Positions 42,301 through 52,412 of a DNA stretch of 64,000 nucleotides are shown here, in pieces. The notes beneath the pieces are model-generated. The model was given only the letters and a program-made list of their open reading frames with translations, was not told where the DNA came from and made no database searches. Position 1 is the stretch's first letter. Every line of letters starts with the position of its first letter. The stretch spans positions 2,967,801-3,031,800 of the forward strand of contig CM030931.1 in the NCBI GenBank assembly GCA_018136815.1. The letters run 5' to 3'. A program made the translations under genes and the position numbers. This stretch comes from Isochrysis galbana (lineage: Eukaryota; Haptophyta; Isochrysidales; Isochrysidaceae).

Positions 42301-45300
42301 AAGTCACGCCGCAACTGTTCGATGTGCTCGGGCTCGCTGAGCGGGAGCAAGTGCTCACCACGCTATGTTCTTCACGCCGTCACGCCCTCTCACTGATACC
42401 GCCACCGCTTGCGCTGCTCGCCCAAGGCAGCGTGGTCACGATTGGTTCTGGCCGCACTGCCCTGAAGGCCGTGGCGACTGCTTCCTCGCTGCTTGAACAG
42501 ACCATGCAAGAGACTCTAGCTAGTCTCCCGCTCGATGCGCACATGCTCACACGCCGGCTCGTCACCTGCACATCTTCTCTGAGGGAGTCAGCCAGCAATG
42601 AAGCACCCGACGCTTCCCCTACGGCCGATGTTGCCGATGTGATCGCGATTCTGGAGATCCAAGGGCGGCTACGCTCGATGCCCGAACCGCGCGCTGCTTT
42701 GGTCGAGCCCCTCTTTGACCTGCTCGAAGCCGTATGCACCATGTCCGAGTATTGCACCCAACTCGTTCTCACAGAGTTGGCCAAGTTGGTGCGTGACGCT
42801 CATCTTGCCACAAATGTAGACACACCAGCAACAGGATTCGCCGCCGCCGTCGTCGCCCGCTTCAGCACCCACCTCCTCTCTGAATTGGCCGTGGATGCGG
42901 AGCGCCCGCAAGTGGCACGGCATGCCATCGACGTCATCGCGGCGGCCGTGCCGCTGCTTCCACTCGATGTCCTTGCCGACGTGATACCGCACTTGGCGGA
43001 TGTGAGCCAGCGATCGCTTAAAGACGGGCAGCTTAGCGTTGTTCTGCCATCCGTTCAGCGCGCCCTACGAGTCCTGCTACCTCTGCTCGTCGAGAGGGGT
43101 CTCGAGCTCCGTCCGCTGCTGCGTGGATGGGTAAGAATGGTGCTTCGGGCACCGCCTGCGCAGTGGGGATCGCTTCTCGGAACACTGGTCAATGAAAGCG
43201 CATCTGTTGGCCACCTGCACTGCGTCGTTTCGTCCTTGGTTGCAGCACATGTGTTGCGCGAGCCACAAGGGCCAGACGCTCGCGCAAGCTTGGATGACTT
43301 GCTGCGGCTAGCTCACAGCTTGTGCGGAACAGCACCCCTCCATGTTCGCTTGCATGTTTGCGCCCAGCTCATCCTCTGTAGCCCAATTCTCCCCGGAGAG
43401 GACAAATATCCCGCCGCAGCGCCGGTAGCGTCGATTGTCAGCCCTGGTGTCCGTGAGGCACACGCGCTTAGCGTAGCCACACTCGCGTTCGTCCGCGAGC
43501 ACCTGGAGCGCCACGGGCAGCGGGCCAAACGTGCAGCTGGTCCGAATCCAGAAGACGATACGGCCGAGGTGCGGACTGCCGCCCACGAGCTTTTCTCATC
43601 GCTCGTGCTTGCATCCGAACTGAGCAGGCGTAGTACCGGCGAGGGCGCCGCGCTTTCAGCCCCACAGGCAGCTATGTGGTCGGCTGTACGGCGCCACGCG
43701 CAAGAATCCCTCCTCGCCCTCAACTTGCTCATGCCCGCAGCGTTCTTGCAGCCCATCGCCGAGCTGCTTGCGCACACTGAGCCAACCCTGCAAAATTTAG
43801 CAGTCGTCCTCCTGCAAGCTCGCCTGCAGCGCAAAACCTCCGCCCGTGCCGTGGGCCTGCCTGCTGCAAACTTGCCCAGAGACGAGCTCGAGCATATGGT
43901 TAACTTGACTGCCTCACTCATAGCAGCGCCCGGCATACCGGGGTCGACTCGTGCAGCATTGCTGGCTTTCGACTTGTTGGCACGGGATTGTGGATCTTTT
44001 ATTCCTGAACCTTTCGAGAGTACCATGCCTGCGCTCATGCGGCATGTGGCGGAGAGAAACCCGATCGTCATCACCTCGGCATTGCTTGCCTGCTCGGCTC
44101 TATTAAGTACTCTCGGTGTACGCTTGGTTGCGCACATGCCTGTGTTCATGCCACCGCTTCTTGGTTGCCTTGAAGCCACCCTTTCTTCCTCTGAACCTGG
44201 CAAGGACGACTTGCAAGTGGCGGCAGCATGGCTTGACGGCTGCGGCGCCGCGCTGCTTAGCGCCCTTGCAATGTTCCTCCATCCATACCTACCACGCCTG
44301 CTACGTTGTCTCCTGCGCTTGGCCGAATTGGACACCCCTGCGGCACGGTCTGTCGAACTCGGAATCAAGGCGCAGGCTGTTGGGCGTGCTCTTGCGAGGG
44401 CGATTCCCGCACGACAGCTTCTACCTGCGATGGTTGATACCATCGGCGTGGCAGCCCAGGCCGGCGCACCGGCGCAGGTCGAGCTGATTCGATTGCTTCA
44501 GACGCATGTGACCTTGCGCCCGCCAACAGAAGCTCGGTCGCACCACGGCTTGGTCTTTCAGGTGTGCGCACGCGGGAACCGTACACGTGCCGGCTAGGCT
44601 AGGCCTCTCGCCCCACAGCTGACGTGGATCATAAGTGGGACCCATCTCCACGCTGCCGGACCGTAGGCCCAAGGACACACGTGCCAACCATGCTCACCCC
44701 CTTCCCTTTATTTGCCCGTGCGTCTTAGCTGCTGTTGTCGGGTCTCGTCTTCCGCTCGCACCAAGTCTCTAGTAACACCGTTCTGCTAGAAGCGCCAGCT
44801 GCAGTCGAGGCGATAACAGGGGCTGCTCTAGCGGACGTCGTCATGCGCCTCGACGAGGAGGCATTTGGTGTCTTCTTCAGTCGATCCCTTCGATGGGCAA
44901 GGGTTGAGTCCGACTCATCGGGCGCCGTCGTCGTACCCCTCTCCCTTCCGCGCGCGCTCTCCTTCTTCCGTGTCATGCATGCAACACAAGCCCTCTTGCG
45001 CAGCCTATTCGCACCATATTTCGCGTTGGCGCTGCCTTTCGCCATTTCTTGTTTCGGTGCGCGTCAGCAGCAACCGATTGCAGCTGATGGCGCGAAGCGG
45101 CGCCGTATCGACGTCACCGAAAATGATCGCCGCGACATCGAGGTAGCACTCAATATGGCGCTGATTCACTCCATTGAGCTTGGCTTCTCCAACGAGCCAG
45201 AGAAGCCGCCGGTCGAGCAGCTCCGTACGCTTGAGAAGGCTCTCATCACGCGGCTCAGCTGGCAGCCTCATGCGACTCTGCTCCCCGCCTTGCTCGGCGC

Positions 45301-45586
45301 CATTGGTGCACTCGCCACCTATCTTGGCGTGGACGGCTGCAAACCACTCCACTACGAGTTGTGCATGGCCACGCAAGCTGAGGACGAGGTGCAACGTCGG
45401 AGTGCAGTACGTGGGTTGCAAAAACTTTACGCTGTGTTGCCCGATGCAGTCTTGGTTCACTCGCCCGAAGCTGTTCCGTTCCTATCAGAACTATTGGAGG
45501 ACTCGGACCCCGAGGCACGTGCACATGCTCTTGACCTACTCAACACTCTGGAACAAAGTAACGCCGGTTTGCTCGAGGAAGATTGA
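39306..45586 (+). CDS. UTP10: UTP10 / HEATR1, SSU processome HEAT-repeat protein
   Basis: Scaffold of the t-UTP (UtpA) complex that binds pre-rRNA and couples Pol I transcription to small-subunit processing in the nucleolus. Two exons, 39306-44561 and 44729-45586, join in phase 0 across a 167-bp intron, giving about 2037 residues (human 2144). The N-terminus matches the family: SILFTPQTAAEQDEAF, LDRTIEGFLGVLSRHFLSHA, AQKALEFLLRHYRVHRHNTV and ALLRCILPYHATRLFVRV. The middle is Leu/Ala-rich HEAT repeats. Exon 2 carries the BP28CT-like C-terminus: MRLDEEAFGVFFSRSLRWAR, FFRVMHATQALLRSLFAPYF, YLGVDGCKPLHYELCMATQA, and LVHSPEAVPFLSELLEDSDP, equivalent to LLPESIPFLAELMEDE in human HEATR1. ATG 39306 (GCGATGGCG) is chosen, since the upstream open frame contains a G-tract. 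The 5.3-kb first exon has many antisense frames, all shadows. Confidence 0.95.
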
Positions 45587-46024
45587 CGACGCTGTATGCC
45601 TGAGCGCGATTATCATCATGTGTGAGCATTCCTTGCCATTGTAGGCGCTGTCGCTACAATGAAGATGAGCACGGCTGCAATGGGATCGCGCCCGACAACG
45701 GTAGAGATATTCTGACTTATAATCTATTCTCTAATCTGGATGCGCGACAAGCTTATTGGTAGGACAGATATAATTTTGGAACATCTCCGTCTCCCTTGTG
45801 CGCAGCGCAAGCGCGACCGCACTACTTCCGTAAGCATAAAATGTTCCCGTCTACCATGCACTACGACTCCTCTTGGGGCTTGAGTGTCAGGGCAGGCATC
45901 GATAGAGCCCGATCACGCGCCCGTACTCCCCGGCTAGTTTTGTTCAGCCTCGCTGCCGATAGCGATTGAGCTAACCACAAGCCACAACCGCGTTTGTCGT
46001 GCGAGTGCTATATCATCATCCGCG
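45587..46024. other. Intergenic
   Basis: 3' region of UTP10, nothing recognised. Confidence 0.4.
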
Positions 46025-46310
46025 AACCTATTCTTATAGTGGGGTCATCAACTAAGTTTATACTTGGTCGCGATGGAGCGCACCGCGGCGACTCCCCTCT
46101 CCTTCGGGCCTTCGGGCCCCCCGCCGAGGGCGCCCCACCAGTCTCCATGGAGCAGTCGCTGGCGAAGCGACCGCGTCCGCCTGCGGAGGCCGAGCAGGTG
46201 CGTGCGACCCCGGTCGCGCCACACGGCCCGTGGCCCCAGCCACACCACACTCAGCAGCAATGCTCCATGCTGGTGGCCCGCTCGGCCACTAGCCACTAGG
46301 GCAGCATAGC
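46025..46310 (+). mobile_element. Nested retroposon heads: family 1 remnant then family 3
   Basis: AACCTATTCTTATAGTGGGG at 46026-46045 is a diverged family 1 head. Directly after it the family 3 head AACTAAGTTTATACTTGGT (46050-46068), CGCG and ATG at 46073 open MERTAATPLSFGP. After a frame change the blocks MEQSLAKRPRPPAEAEQV and PVAPHGPWPQPH match the copy at 28.1 kb. One head thus lies inside or against another. Confidence 0.65.
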
Positions 46311-46499
46311 TTGATTTGACGTTTTGCGCTGTCACTAGTTGAAGAGGATGAACAAAGAAGTCCATGCCGCCCGCCCGGTAGCGGTGCCAAGTTAGCCGCT
46401 CTAGACCTCGGTGACTAGCGGCTCACGTGAGCGTCTTGAGTTTTGTGATACTTTTGTGCACATTGAAGTCCAAAAATCAAAAATACGAGTATGGCTTAT

Positions 46500-47145
46500 G
46501 GTCCAATAATGTGCACAAAACCAGGCCTTGTGGACCCAGTGAGTTGGCGTCTCTTCGACGGAGCGATCATACTCTCATCAAGCAAGTCAGAACAACGACG
46601 GAGCAACTCGGAACGAGGCTCCCAGGTGGCTTCTCGAAGAGAATAGTCACGCCACTTCACGAGATATTCGGTAGATTCGCCACGGCTACGACGATCGATC
46701 AACTTTTCAACGATGTACTCGTCGTCAGCGAGCGGCCTCTTCGTCAACGAAAGTATGATATACGGCCGGAGGTTCGAGATGTGCACCTCCTCCTTGACTA
46801 ACCGATTCTCCAGATCACGGAGTCGGTACCTAGTGTCGGACAGAGCCTCTACCTCTACGACGCGGTAGGGACCCGAGTAGATGAATTGCAACTTGTTGGC
46901 ATGGCCTGGCAATCGCACGCAGACGCGATCCCCATGTTCGAAACGAGCTGGTCTTTGAGACTTGATGGTAGCGTCACGGACCGACTCAGCCTGAGCGGCT
47001 AGGGTAGCCTCGAGAGCGCCGAACCAAGAGAGGCGGAGGCTCGCATTGAGCCTGGATGCGTACGAGCGAACGTCGGCGGACGCGGCCTCGAGAGCAGTAG
47101 GCGAAACGGACTTCGGATCAGAGAGTTGAGCGGGCAGACGCAGCT
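46500..47145 (-). mobile_element. Ty3/Gypsy chromovirus fossil: integrase C-terminus and chromodomain
   Basis: A fragment of an LTR retrotransposon. Parts visible are the C-terminal integrase region (SQRPARFEHGDRVCVRLPGH and a GPY-type module with YSGPYRVVEVEAL) and a chromodomain (EYIVEKLIDRRSR, YLVKWRDYSLREATWEPRSE). No LTRs, gag, protease, RT or RNase H are seen. It is a strongly truncated old copy, incapable of movement by itself. A family 1 hairpin-headed repeat (47145-47395) abuts its 5' side. Confidence 0.85.
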
Positions 47146-47396
47146 GCCTGGCGACCAGGGATGGGGGGGGAGTCAGCTCGAGGGCAGGCCCATGCTGGGC
47201 GTGGGAGTGCGAGTCACGGCTCGCGCCCACTAGGGGTCTGGGCCAGAGTGTTGATTGTTGATTGCCCAGCCCGTGCCAGAGGGTAGGGGCTGGGGTTGAT
47301 TGTACGGGCCCACTCCGGGGGGTGTCCGCGATGGAGAGAGGGGGGCGCGAGGCCCCTATTGACCATTGAACCCCGCTTATAAAAGTAGGTTGAGTG
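47146..47396 (-). mobile_element. Hairpin-headed retroposon family 1, minus-strand copy
   Basis: On the minus strand the head AACCTACTTTTATAAGCGGG is followed by TTCAATGGTCAATAGGGGCC and hairpin GGGGCCTCGCGCCCC. The GC-rich body runs to CCCTGGTCGCCAGGCAG. It joins the Gypsy fragment without a LINE tail between them, so either its 3' part was lost or the two were mobilised together. Confidence 0.65.
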
Positions 47397-47666
47397 ACCG
47401 GAGGGCCTCACTAAAAATATACCGGAGGGGGGGCGACTGTATTGCTCGCGCACCGCGCACCGTCTTTGAAAGCCTGAAATTCGGTATTCTTCGAAAATTT
47501 TGCCGGAGAACTCCCAATTTTATTTGCTGATCCATCCTACCAGAATCCATAGGGAGCTTATTTAGCCCTTCATGTACCCATTGTAACTGGTGCCCTCCGC
47601 ACCCCCATATTGAGTGACCGGGCTATTCATAGGATTTCTCGACCTCTTGTCTTCCGTCCGTTTCAC
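47397..47666. other. Spacer with short shared repeat
   Basis: Bases 47585-47626 (GGTGCCCTCCGCACCCCCAT plus ATTGAGTGACCGGGCTA) recur at 3118-3152. Otherwise nothing. Confidence 0.4.
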
Positions 47667-48234
47667 ATGCTCCGATTGGTGGGCCTGCCTGAGAGCGACG
47701 AGACGACCCGCGCTTCTAACGGCTGCGTGCGCCGCCCGCTCGCCCAGCCCGTCATGCAGAGCACATACTCGAAGGCTCCCAAGATGATTAGCGGGGTTCC
47801 GAGCACAAGTGTACGAGGAGACTACTCTGGGCCAATGCCCACACCGAAACCGCCCACGCACAAGGACCTCGAGTTTATGGCCCGCATGGATGGCGACATC
47901 GATGAACGCCGGAAAAAAAAGTTTATCAATGAACTAAGTACGCTGGCGCCCGAATAAAAATGGGGCGCGCAAGTGGTCGCTGATATATGGCACGTGTTGT
48001 AGAGCTTAGTGCCATTGAGACCCCGATTGCTCACCATCGCATCCACTGCCGGTTTCAGAGAAGCACCCCAACTTCCGACCAAGCATGCTGGAGCCTCCAA
48101 AGAGCCAGTTCAAGGAAGTGGATCTCAATGGCAATGGCCCTATCACAAAAGTTCACGACAAGACAAAGAATGCATGGGACCGGGGACCCTATGGTGACAA
48201 ATACAAGTGGGGTCCACTTGGTGGATGGTACTGA
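47667..48234 (+). CDS. Small basic protein, two exons, unrecognised
   Basis: Exons 47667-47937 and 48059-48234 join in phase 1 (CTAA|GTACGC ... TTTCAG|AGAAG) to give 148 residues. The junction makes RRKKKFINEL-KKHPNFRPSML, continuing EPPKSQFKEVDLNGNGPITK, KNAWDRGPYGDKYKWGPLGG and WY. The smooth join and aromatic/glycine C-terminus argue that this is real. The first 30 residues could be an organelle presequence (MLRLVGLPESDETTRASNG), or translation may start at 47754 (MQSTYSKAPK). I know no family, and there is no transmembrane helix. Confidence 0.6.
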
Positions 48235-48600
48235 GCCTACATTGATGTATCCTAGCACGTGCAGCAACGAACTTCAAAAGTTCTGAGTGCATCTGCCCAT
48301 CTGCAATGATGCACTGGTCGATCTGATCAGGTCATTCACGCATCAAGCGGAGCAGGGAGTGGCGCACATCAAATAACATCACTTCACAACAACCCTGGCG
48401 GGTTAAGAGCAGCCGGGTGTCTATCGTCTTTAATAACTTTGCGGTAACCCAACCTGGGTTTGGCACCAGCTGTCACGCCAACAAGGAGCAATTGGAGCCA
48501 TGAATAGCATAATGTCTCGGATTCTTCCCGCCGAAACGGACGAATTGTGAGAGTGGAGCATCGCCGATAAAATATGCACAGGATCGCCGCTCATTTCTCT
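48235..48600. other. Intergenic
   Basis: Nothing recognised. Confidence 0.4.
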
Positions 48601-48604
48601 ATTT

Positions 48605-48605
<1 letters not shown>

Positions 48606-48650
<45 letters not shown>

Positions 48651-48770
48651 CCCCCCCCCTCCATCTCCCTCCCTCTCTCTCTCCCTCTCTCTCCCTCTCG
48701 GCGCGCGCGCTCGCTCGCTCGCGCTCTCCCCCCCCCCCCCCCCTCTCTCTCGCTCGCTCCCCCCCCCTCT
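48606..48770. repeat. (CT)n microsatellite with C-tracts
   Basis: About 45 bp of pure CT, then C10, CT-rich sequence, C14 and CT again. Apparent Ser/Leu or Arg/Glu frames are artefacts. Confidence 0.95.
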
Positions 48771-49438
48771 TTTCGGCATGCTCTTCCTTTCCCGATGATT
48801 GTGTGGTTATTCCTAGAGCTTGAGAGAGACTACCTTCAGCTATCTCTCTTTCCCTCCTCATCGGCACCATAGTTCCGAATGTTCTCTCGCATATTCCGTT
48901 TCGCTAAGTTGGCAACTCCTCTTCTTCTTGTGCCTTTGTGCCGGGATGCAAAGCTGCACAGAATTGAGATAGGTTGCAGTCGCAGCTCCAAAAGTCAACA
49001 CACAACACATTCAACGCCAACAATAACAATGAATTCTGAATTCCTCTCAGCGACAGATTAGGCCGAAGGCTGACGCCAGGGAGATGTTGGACCATAACGA
49101 ATGAGTTTCTTCGGACTGGTGCCACGGGCCGTGATCCGCCGTCTGTCTTTCATTGTACATCGACCCCTGCAGGCCCTAATATCGGCATCGCTCTAGTGCA
49201 TAGTTCTCATGCTCATGCGTGGGTCTTTCGTCATATAGAGCCGAGCGGATATGTGGGTGTATTTGGTGAGGTATACTGCATACTAGTAATGTGAACATAG
49301 GCCATCCAATATCAATATGAACACAACCCTGTTTTAAGCGACGGGAGAAGGTGCAACCTGAGGTCAATTTTTTTCACCCTCGACCCCTCCCATTTCGGTA
49401 TGAAGCTGTAGAAGCACGAAGCACCCAGACTTTGGAGG
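48771..49438. other. Intergenic
   Basis: Short frames only, no family, no repeat. Confidence 0.4.
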
Positions 49439-49439
49439 G

Positions 49440-49590
49440 TAAAAAAAACTTTTAATATTCTCGCCTCACACGTGGCACTGAAAGACGCTCACGAAGCCAC
49501 GCCCTTTCTCTTTCCACTCCCTCACTCCCTGCCTTGCGGCAACTCCCCTCGTGCTCTACTTAGGGGCCCGGGTCGTGCGGGGGGTCCGAT
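49440..49590 (-). mobile_element. LINE 3' UTR with class-1 tail
   Basis: On the minus strand GCACGAGGGGAGTTGCCGCA plus AGGCAGGGAGTGAGGG leads to AAGGGCGTGGCTTCG and ends GAGGCGAGAATATTAAAAGT plus T8. It is the same 3' UTR as at 37.55-37.68 kb and strongly 5'-truncated. Confidence 0.7.
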
Positions 49591-49980
49591 CTAAGCGGGG
49601 TGCACCTGTCCCCAACTCCCCAACAGTATGTTCTCGCCTTCCTCCTGTTCTGTTGAGTGACCTGCCTATATAGAATGTGTTAGGGGGTGCCGTCGTACTA
49701 ATGTGTACGAGCGTTCATCCACTGTGTCTGTGGTTGTGGTCGGTTGCCCGTCCGAACAGACCAAAAGCGTTCATTTACCCCCATCCCTGCTAGCCACCTT
49801 CCGTTGTCACCTGGAGGTTACTCGACTCAACTCGACTCATCACGCGTATGTCGAAAGACACACACACGTGGTCTTACTGCATTCACTCGATTTGGGGCAG
49901 GGTCGGATATCTGATTGAAATCACGATCTCCCCTTCTTGCTCGTGTCGTTACGCGTAAGAAAAGCAACGAGTTGTGTCGC
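49591..49980. other. Intergenic
   Basis: Nothing recognised. Confidence 0.4.
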
Positions 49981-49981
49981 C

Positions 49982-50420
49982 AATGGGCAGCTGGAGGCCT
50001 GCCGCAGGCGCGCCATCGCTCGTGCCGCAGGAGAGGGGAGAGAGAGCGCGGAGAAGGGGGTGGGCGTGAGCGTGAGCGAGAGCTCCGCCCATCGAAAAAT
50101 CGGTACGTCTCGCGCCTGTTTCCTATTTACAGGATACAGGATAAGTCGAGACAGAGTCCGCCGCGCCAGCCCCGGGAGGCATAGAAGGAAGGGGGGAACG
50201 GATCACCTGGGGGGGGGGGGGGGGGCACCGGACCATATCTAAGCCCTTCACCCCAATCCCCCTAGTAGTGTAGGGGGGGAGCCGCTTGATGGCGGGGGGA
50301 GAAGGGCCGGGGCAGTGGGAGTGGGGGTGTAGAAAGTATGCTACGTGCTACGTGTAGTAGGTAGTGGTAGTGGTTCCATTCGCCGCGAGTGCGCGGTAAG
50401 AATATTAAAAGGTTTTTTGG
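49982..50420 (+). mobile_element. Retroposon family 2, 5'-truncated copy
   Basis: It lacks the hairpin head. From GGGCAGCTGGAGGCCTGCCG it follows the family 2 body and then CACCGGACCATATCTAAGCC. It ends with the class-1 tail GCGCGGTAAGAATATTAAAA plus GGTTTTTT at 50418. 5' truncation is the usual result of target-primed reverse transcription. Confidence 0.75.
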
Positions 50421-50658
50421 CTGACACTCGCCACCCCTCATTTCAGGGACTCCTCCGAGGCGAACCCGGGCCCAACTTAGAAAGTGCAACGTGATCGCGT
50501 AACGTGAGTGAGGGCATTCTATTTTTTCTTCCGGCCGCAACCAATCAATCAAGGTCGTTTGCCTTCATTTGGTACCCCTCGTTTCCCAATACGCGATGCG
50601 TCGGTACAAAAAAATGTCTAGTATTTAAGCAAAGGCACCCACCTCACAGCGCTCAACC
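50421..50658. other. Intergenic / 5' region
   Basis: No feature was assigned before the ORF at 50659. Confidence 0.35.
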
Positions 50659-51311
50659 ATGTCTACAAATGGAATGACGGCTGATGATGTAGTACGCAAG
50701 CGATTGCAATGGATCATAAAAAAAATGGACGAGAACTTTAAAAAATTCATCTTACCTCTCTTTCCGCCATATGGCACTTCTAAATCTGCCATGCAGGTTA
50801 TTGCGGAAGCATTGGACAGCATCAGTCCGCCGCCGCCGGTTGGGGTCAACCCGGGGGGGAGCAACAGCTCCCTGAGGAGGCTGCTTGAGTCGAACCCAAA
50901 TTTGTGGACGTACACACGTACACTTTCGAATGTAAGTGCTTATTCAGTTCATTCGATTTCAAGCACAATACGAACATTGAAGACACCTTACATGCCATTT
51001 GCGAGGCTGATAAATCATTCACACTGGTTTATATGATACACACTCTCTTGGGCAAGAAATTCACTGCGAAAATAATCACTGCGAAAACAATCATCGATAT
51101 GAGTCGTGATGATCTGCTTCGTACAATCAAAGCTCACGTCGATTCGGAATTAACTCCCCACCTCCAAGAATTGCTAGAAGGTGTCGATTCGGTTTCAGCT
51201 TCCCAAGTAAAGATTGAAAACAAAAGGCCGCTTATCGATTCGGGTTCAGCTCCCGTAAAGATTGAACCCACAAGGCCCAGCAACATCAAACACAAAAAAG
51301 CTCGGTCCTAG
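50659..51311 (+). CDS. Unrecognised ORF pair
   Basis: The ATG at 50659 opens MSTNGMTADDVVRKRLQWII and KKMDENFKKFILPLFPPYG. An overlapping frame (50904-51311) carries DTLHAICEADKSFTLVYMIH, MSRDDLLRTIKAHVDSELTP, and two similar blocks SASQVKIENKRP and GSAPVKIEPTRP before a basic end. Together they look like one protein of about 215 residues read in two frames. I cannot say whether an intron, an error or decay explains this. No family is recognised. A retroposon tail follows at 51.95 kb. Confidence 0.4.
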
Positions 51312-51469
51312 GACACCGGGTCGAGCTCACCATGAGTGCGCTCCTGCCGAGCGAGTCCACCGCGGCAAGGGGGGCGTACATCTCCGCCATCACGCGCGAT
51401 TGGTCTCCCCCTCGATGAAAAGAAAACGCGCGCACTTCCAGCGGCCTCCTCGTCACGCATGACGTGGCC

Positions 51470-51700
51470 GCCGCGCAGCCACCACAATGAATCCTTGTCG
51501 AAGGAGGCCCTCTCGGGGCGCGCCCTCATACCGAGCCAAGGCGACGCCGTTCTCGTCGCGTACGGGGTGCTCCTGGGCCTCTCCTTCGGGGTGCTCGCGG
51601 GGGGGCTCATGGTAGGGTGAGAGTCCCCGCGGGAGGGGAAGAAACCCTGAGGGAAAGGAGACCAAATGAAGGCAAGCCGCCTCACCGCACCAATAAAATC
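51470..51700 (+). repeat. Direct repeat R3, copy 1, with a conserved hydrophobic frame
   Basis: CACAATGAATCCTTGTCGAA to AGGAGACCAAATGAAGGCAA is almost identical at 55929-56130. In both copies one plus frame reads HHNESLSKEALSGRAL.PSQG then D.VLVAY.VLLGL.FGVLAGG, one predicted membrane helix. Confidence 0.75.
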
Positions 51701-51975
51701 GCGATGGCGATGATCCGCGCTCAGGAATTGGAAGTCGCGCTAAGACGGGAAGAGCAAGCCGAGAATGATCGGGCAAAGCGGGCGGGGACGCGTGCGGCTC
51801 GGCTGGCTGCGCGTAAAGAGCAACGCGTCCGTCGATTCGCAAATGCGACAGGCAGCCGTGCTTGATAGCGGGGGGGGGGGGGGAGCGGGTGTGTGGAAAG
51901 TTTGCTGTGTGAAAGAAAGTAGTGGGTCCACGGCCGCGTGTGCGGTGAGAATATAAAAAGGTTTATTTATTTATT
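51640..51975 (+). mobile_element. Retroposon 3' end with charged ORF and class-1 tail
   Basis: A plus frame continues AMIRAQELEVALRREEQAEN and DRAKRAGTRAARLAARKEQR to a stop at 51863. It is followed by a G-tract and the tail GTGCGGTGAGAATATAAAAA plus GGTTTATTTATTTATTTG. The order ORF, short UTR, tail is that of the LINE ends, but the peptide is different. Confidence 0.5.
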
Positions 51976-52412
51976 TGTTCAGTCTCAGTCTCTCGCATTA
52001 TTAGTTTTAGCTTTCTTTTATATATACACTTGTTGTACTCGGCCCGAAAGCCGAAAGTGGTAGCTCGCGATGGCGATGGAGGCAGGGGCGGGGAGGGGAG
52101 GCATCAGGGTCGGCATCCCCCGCCCCCCTCTCCCCGTCTCCAGGCGGTATCCAAGGACGCTTTCGAAGTCACACGTCTTTCGCCGTGTAAATCTTCAATA
52201 ACGGCATTATAGGCTACCAGGCCATCCATAGTCCCACCAAGGGTCTAAGGAAATCTGGGCCACAGCCTACCCTAGCCGACCCACCGGCTCAGCCTTGCCA
52301 AAACCCGGTCCTAGCCCATCTATGAACATGGAGAATTCTGGCCCCCTCCGGAACTGCTCATCAAATGCAGCAAGTTGGGGCCATTTTGCCTAGTCATCAT
52401 GAACGGTTTGGT
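51976..52412. other. Intergenic
   Basis: 3' flank of the sulfotransferase gene, nothing recognised. Confidence 0.4.

Noticed and set aside
43313-44443. 376-codon minus-strand ORF and other antisense ORFs inside UTP10
   Set aside because: Shadows produced by GC-rich third positions of the UTP10 exon, with no domain.
48591-48872. Ser/Leu-rich and Arg/Glu-rich ORFs
   Set aside because: Translations of the CT microsatellite and C-tracts.
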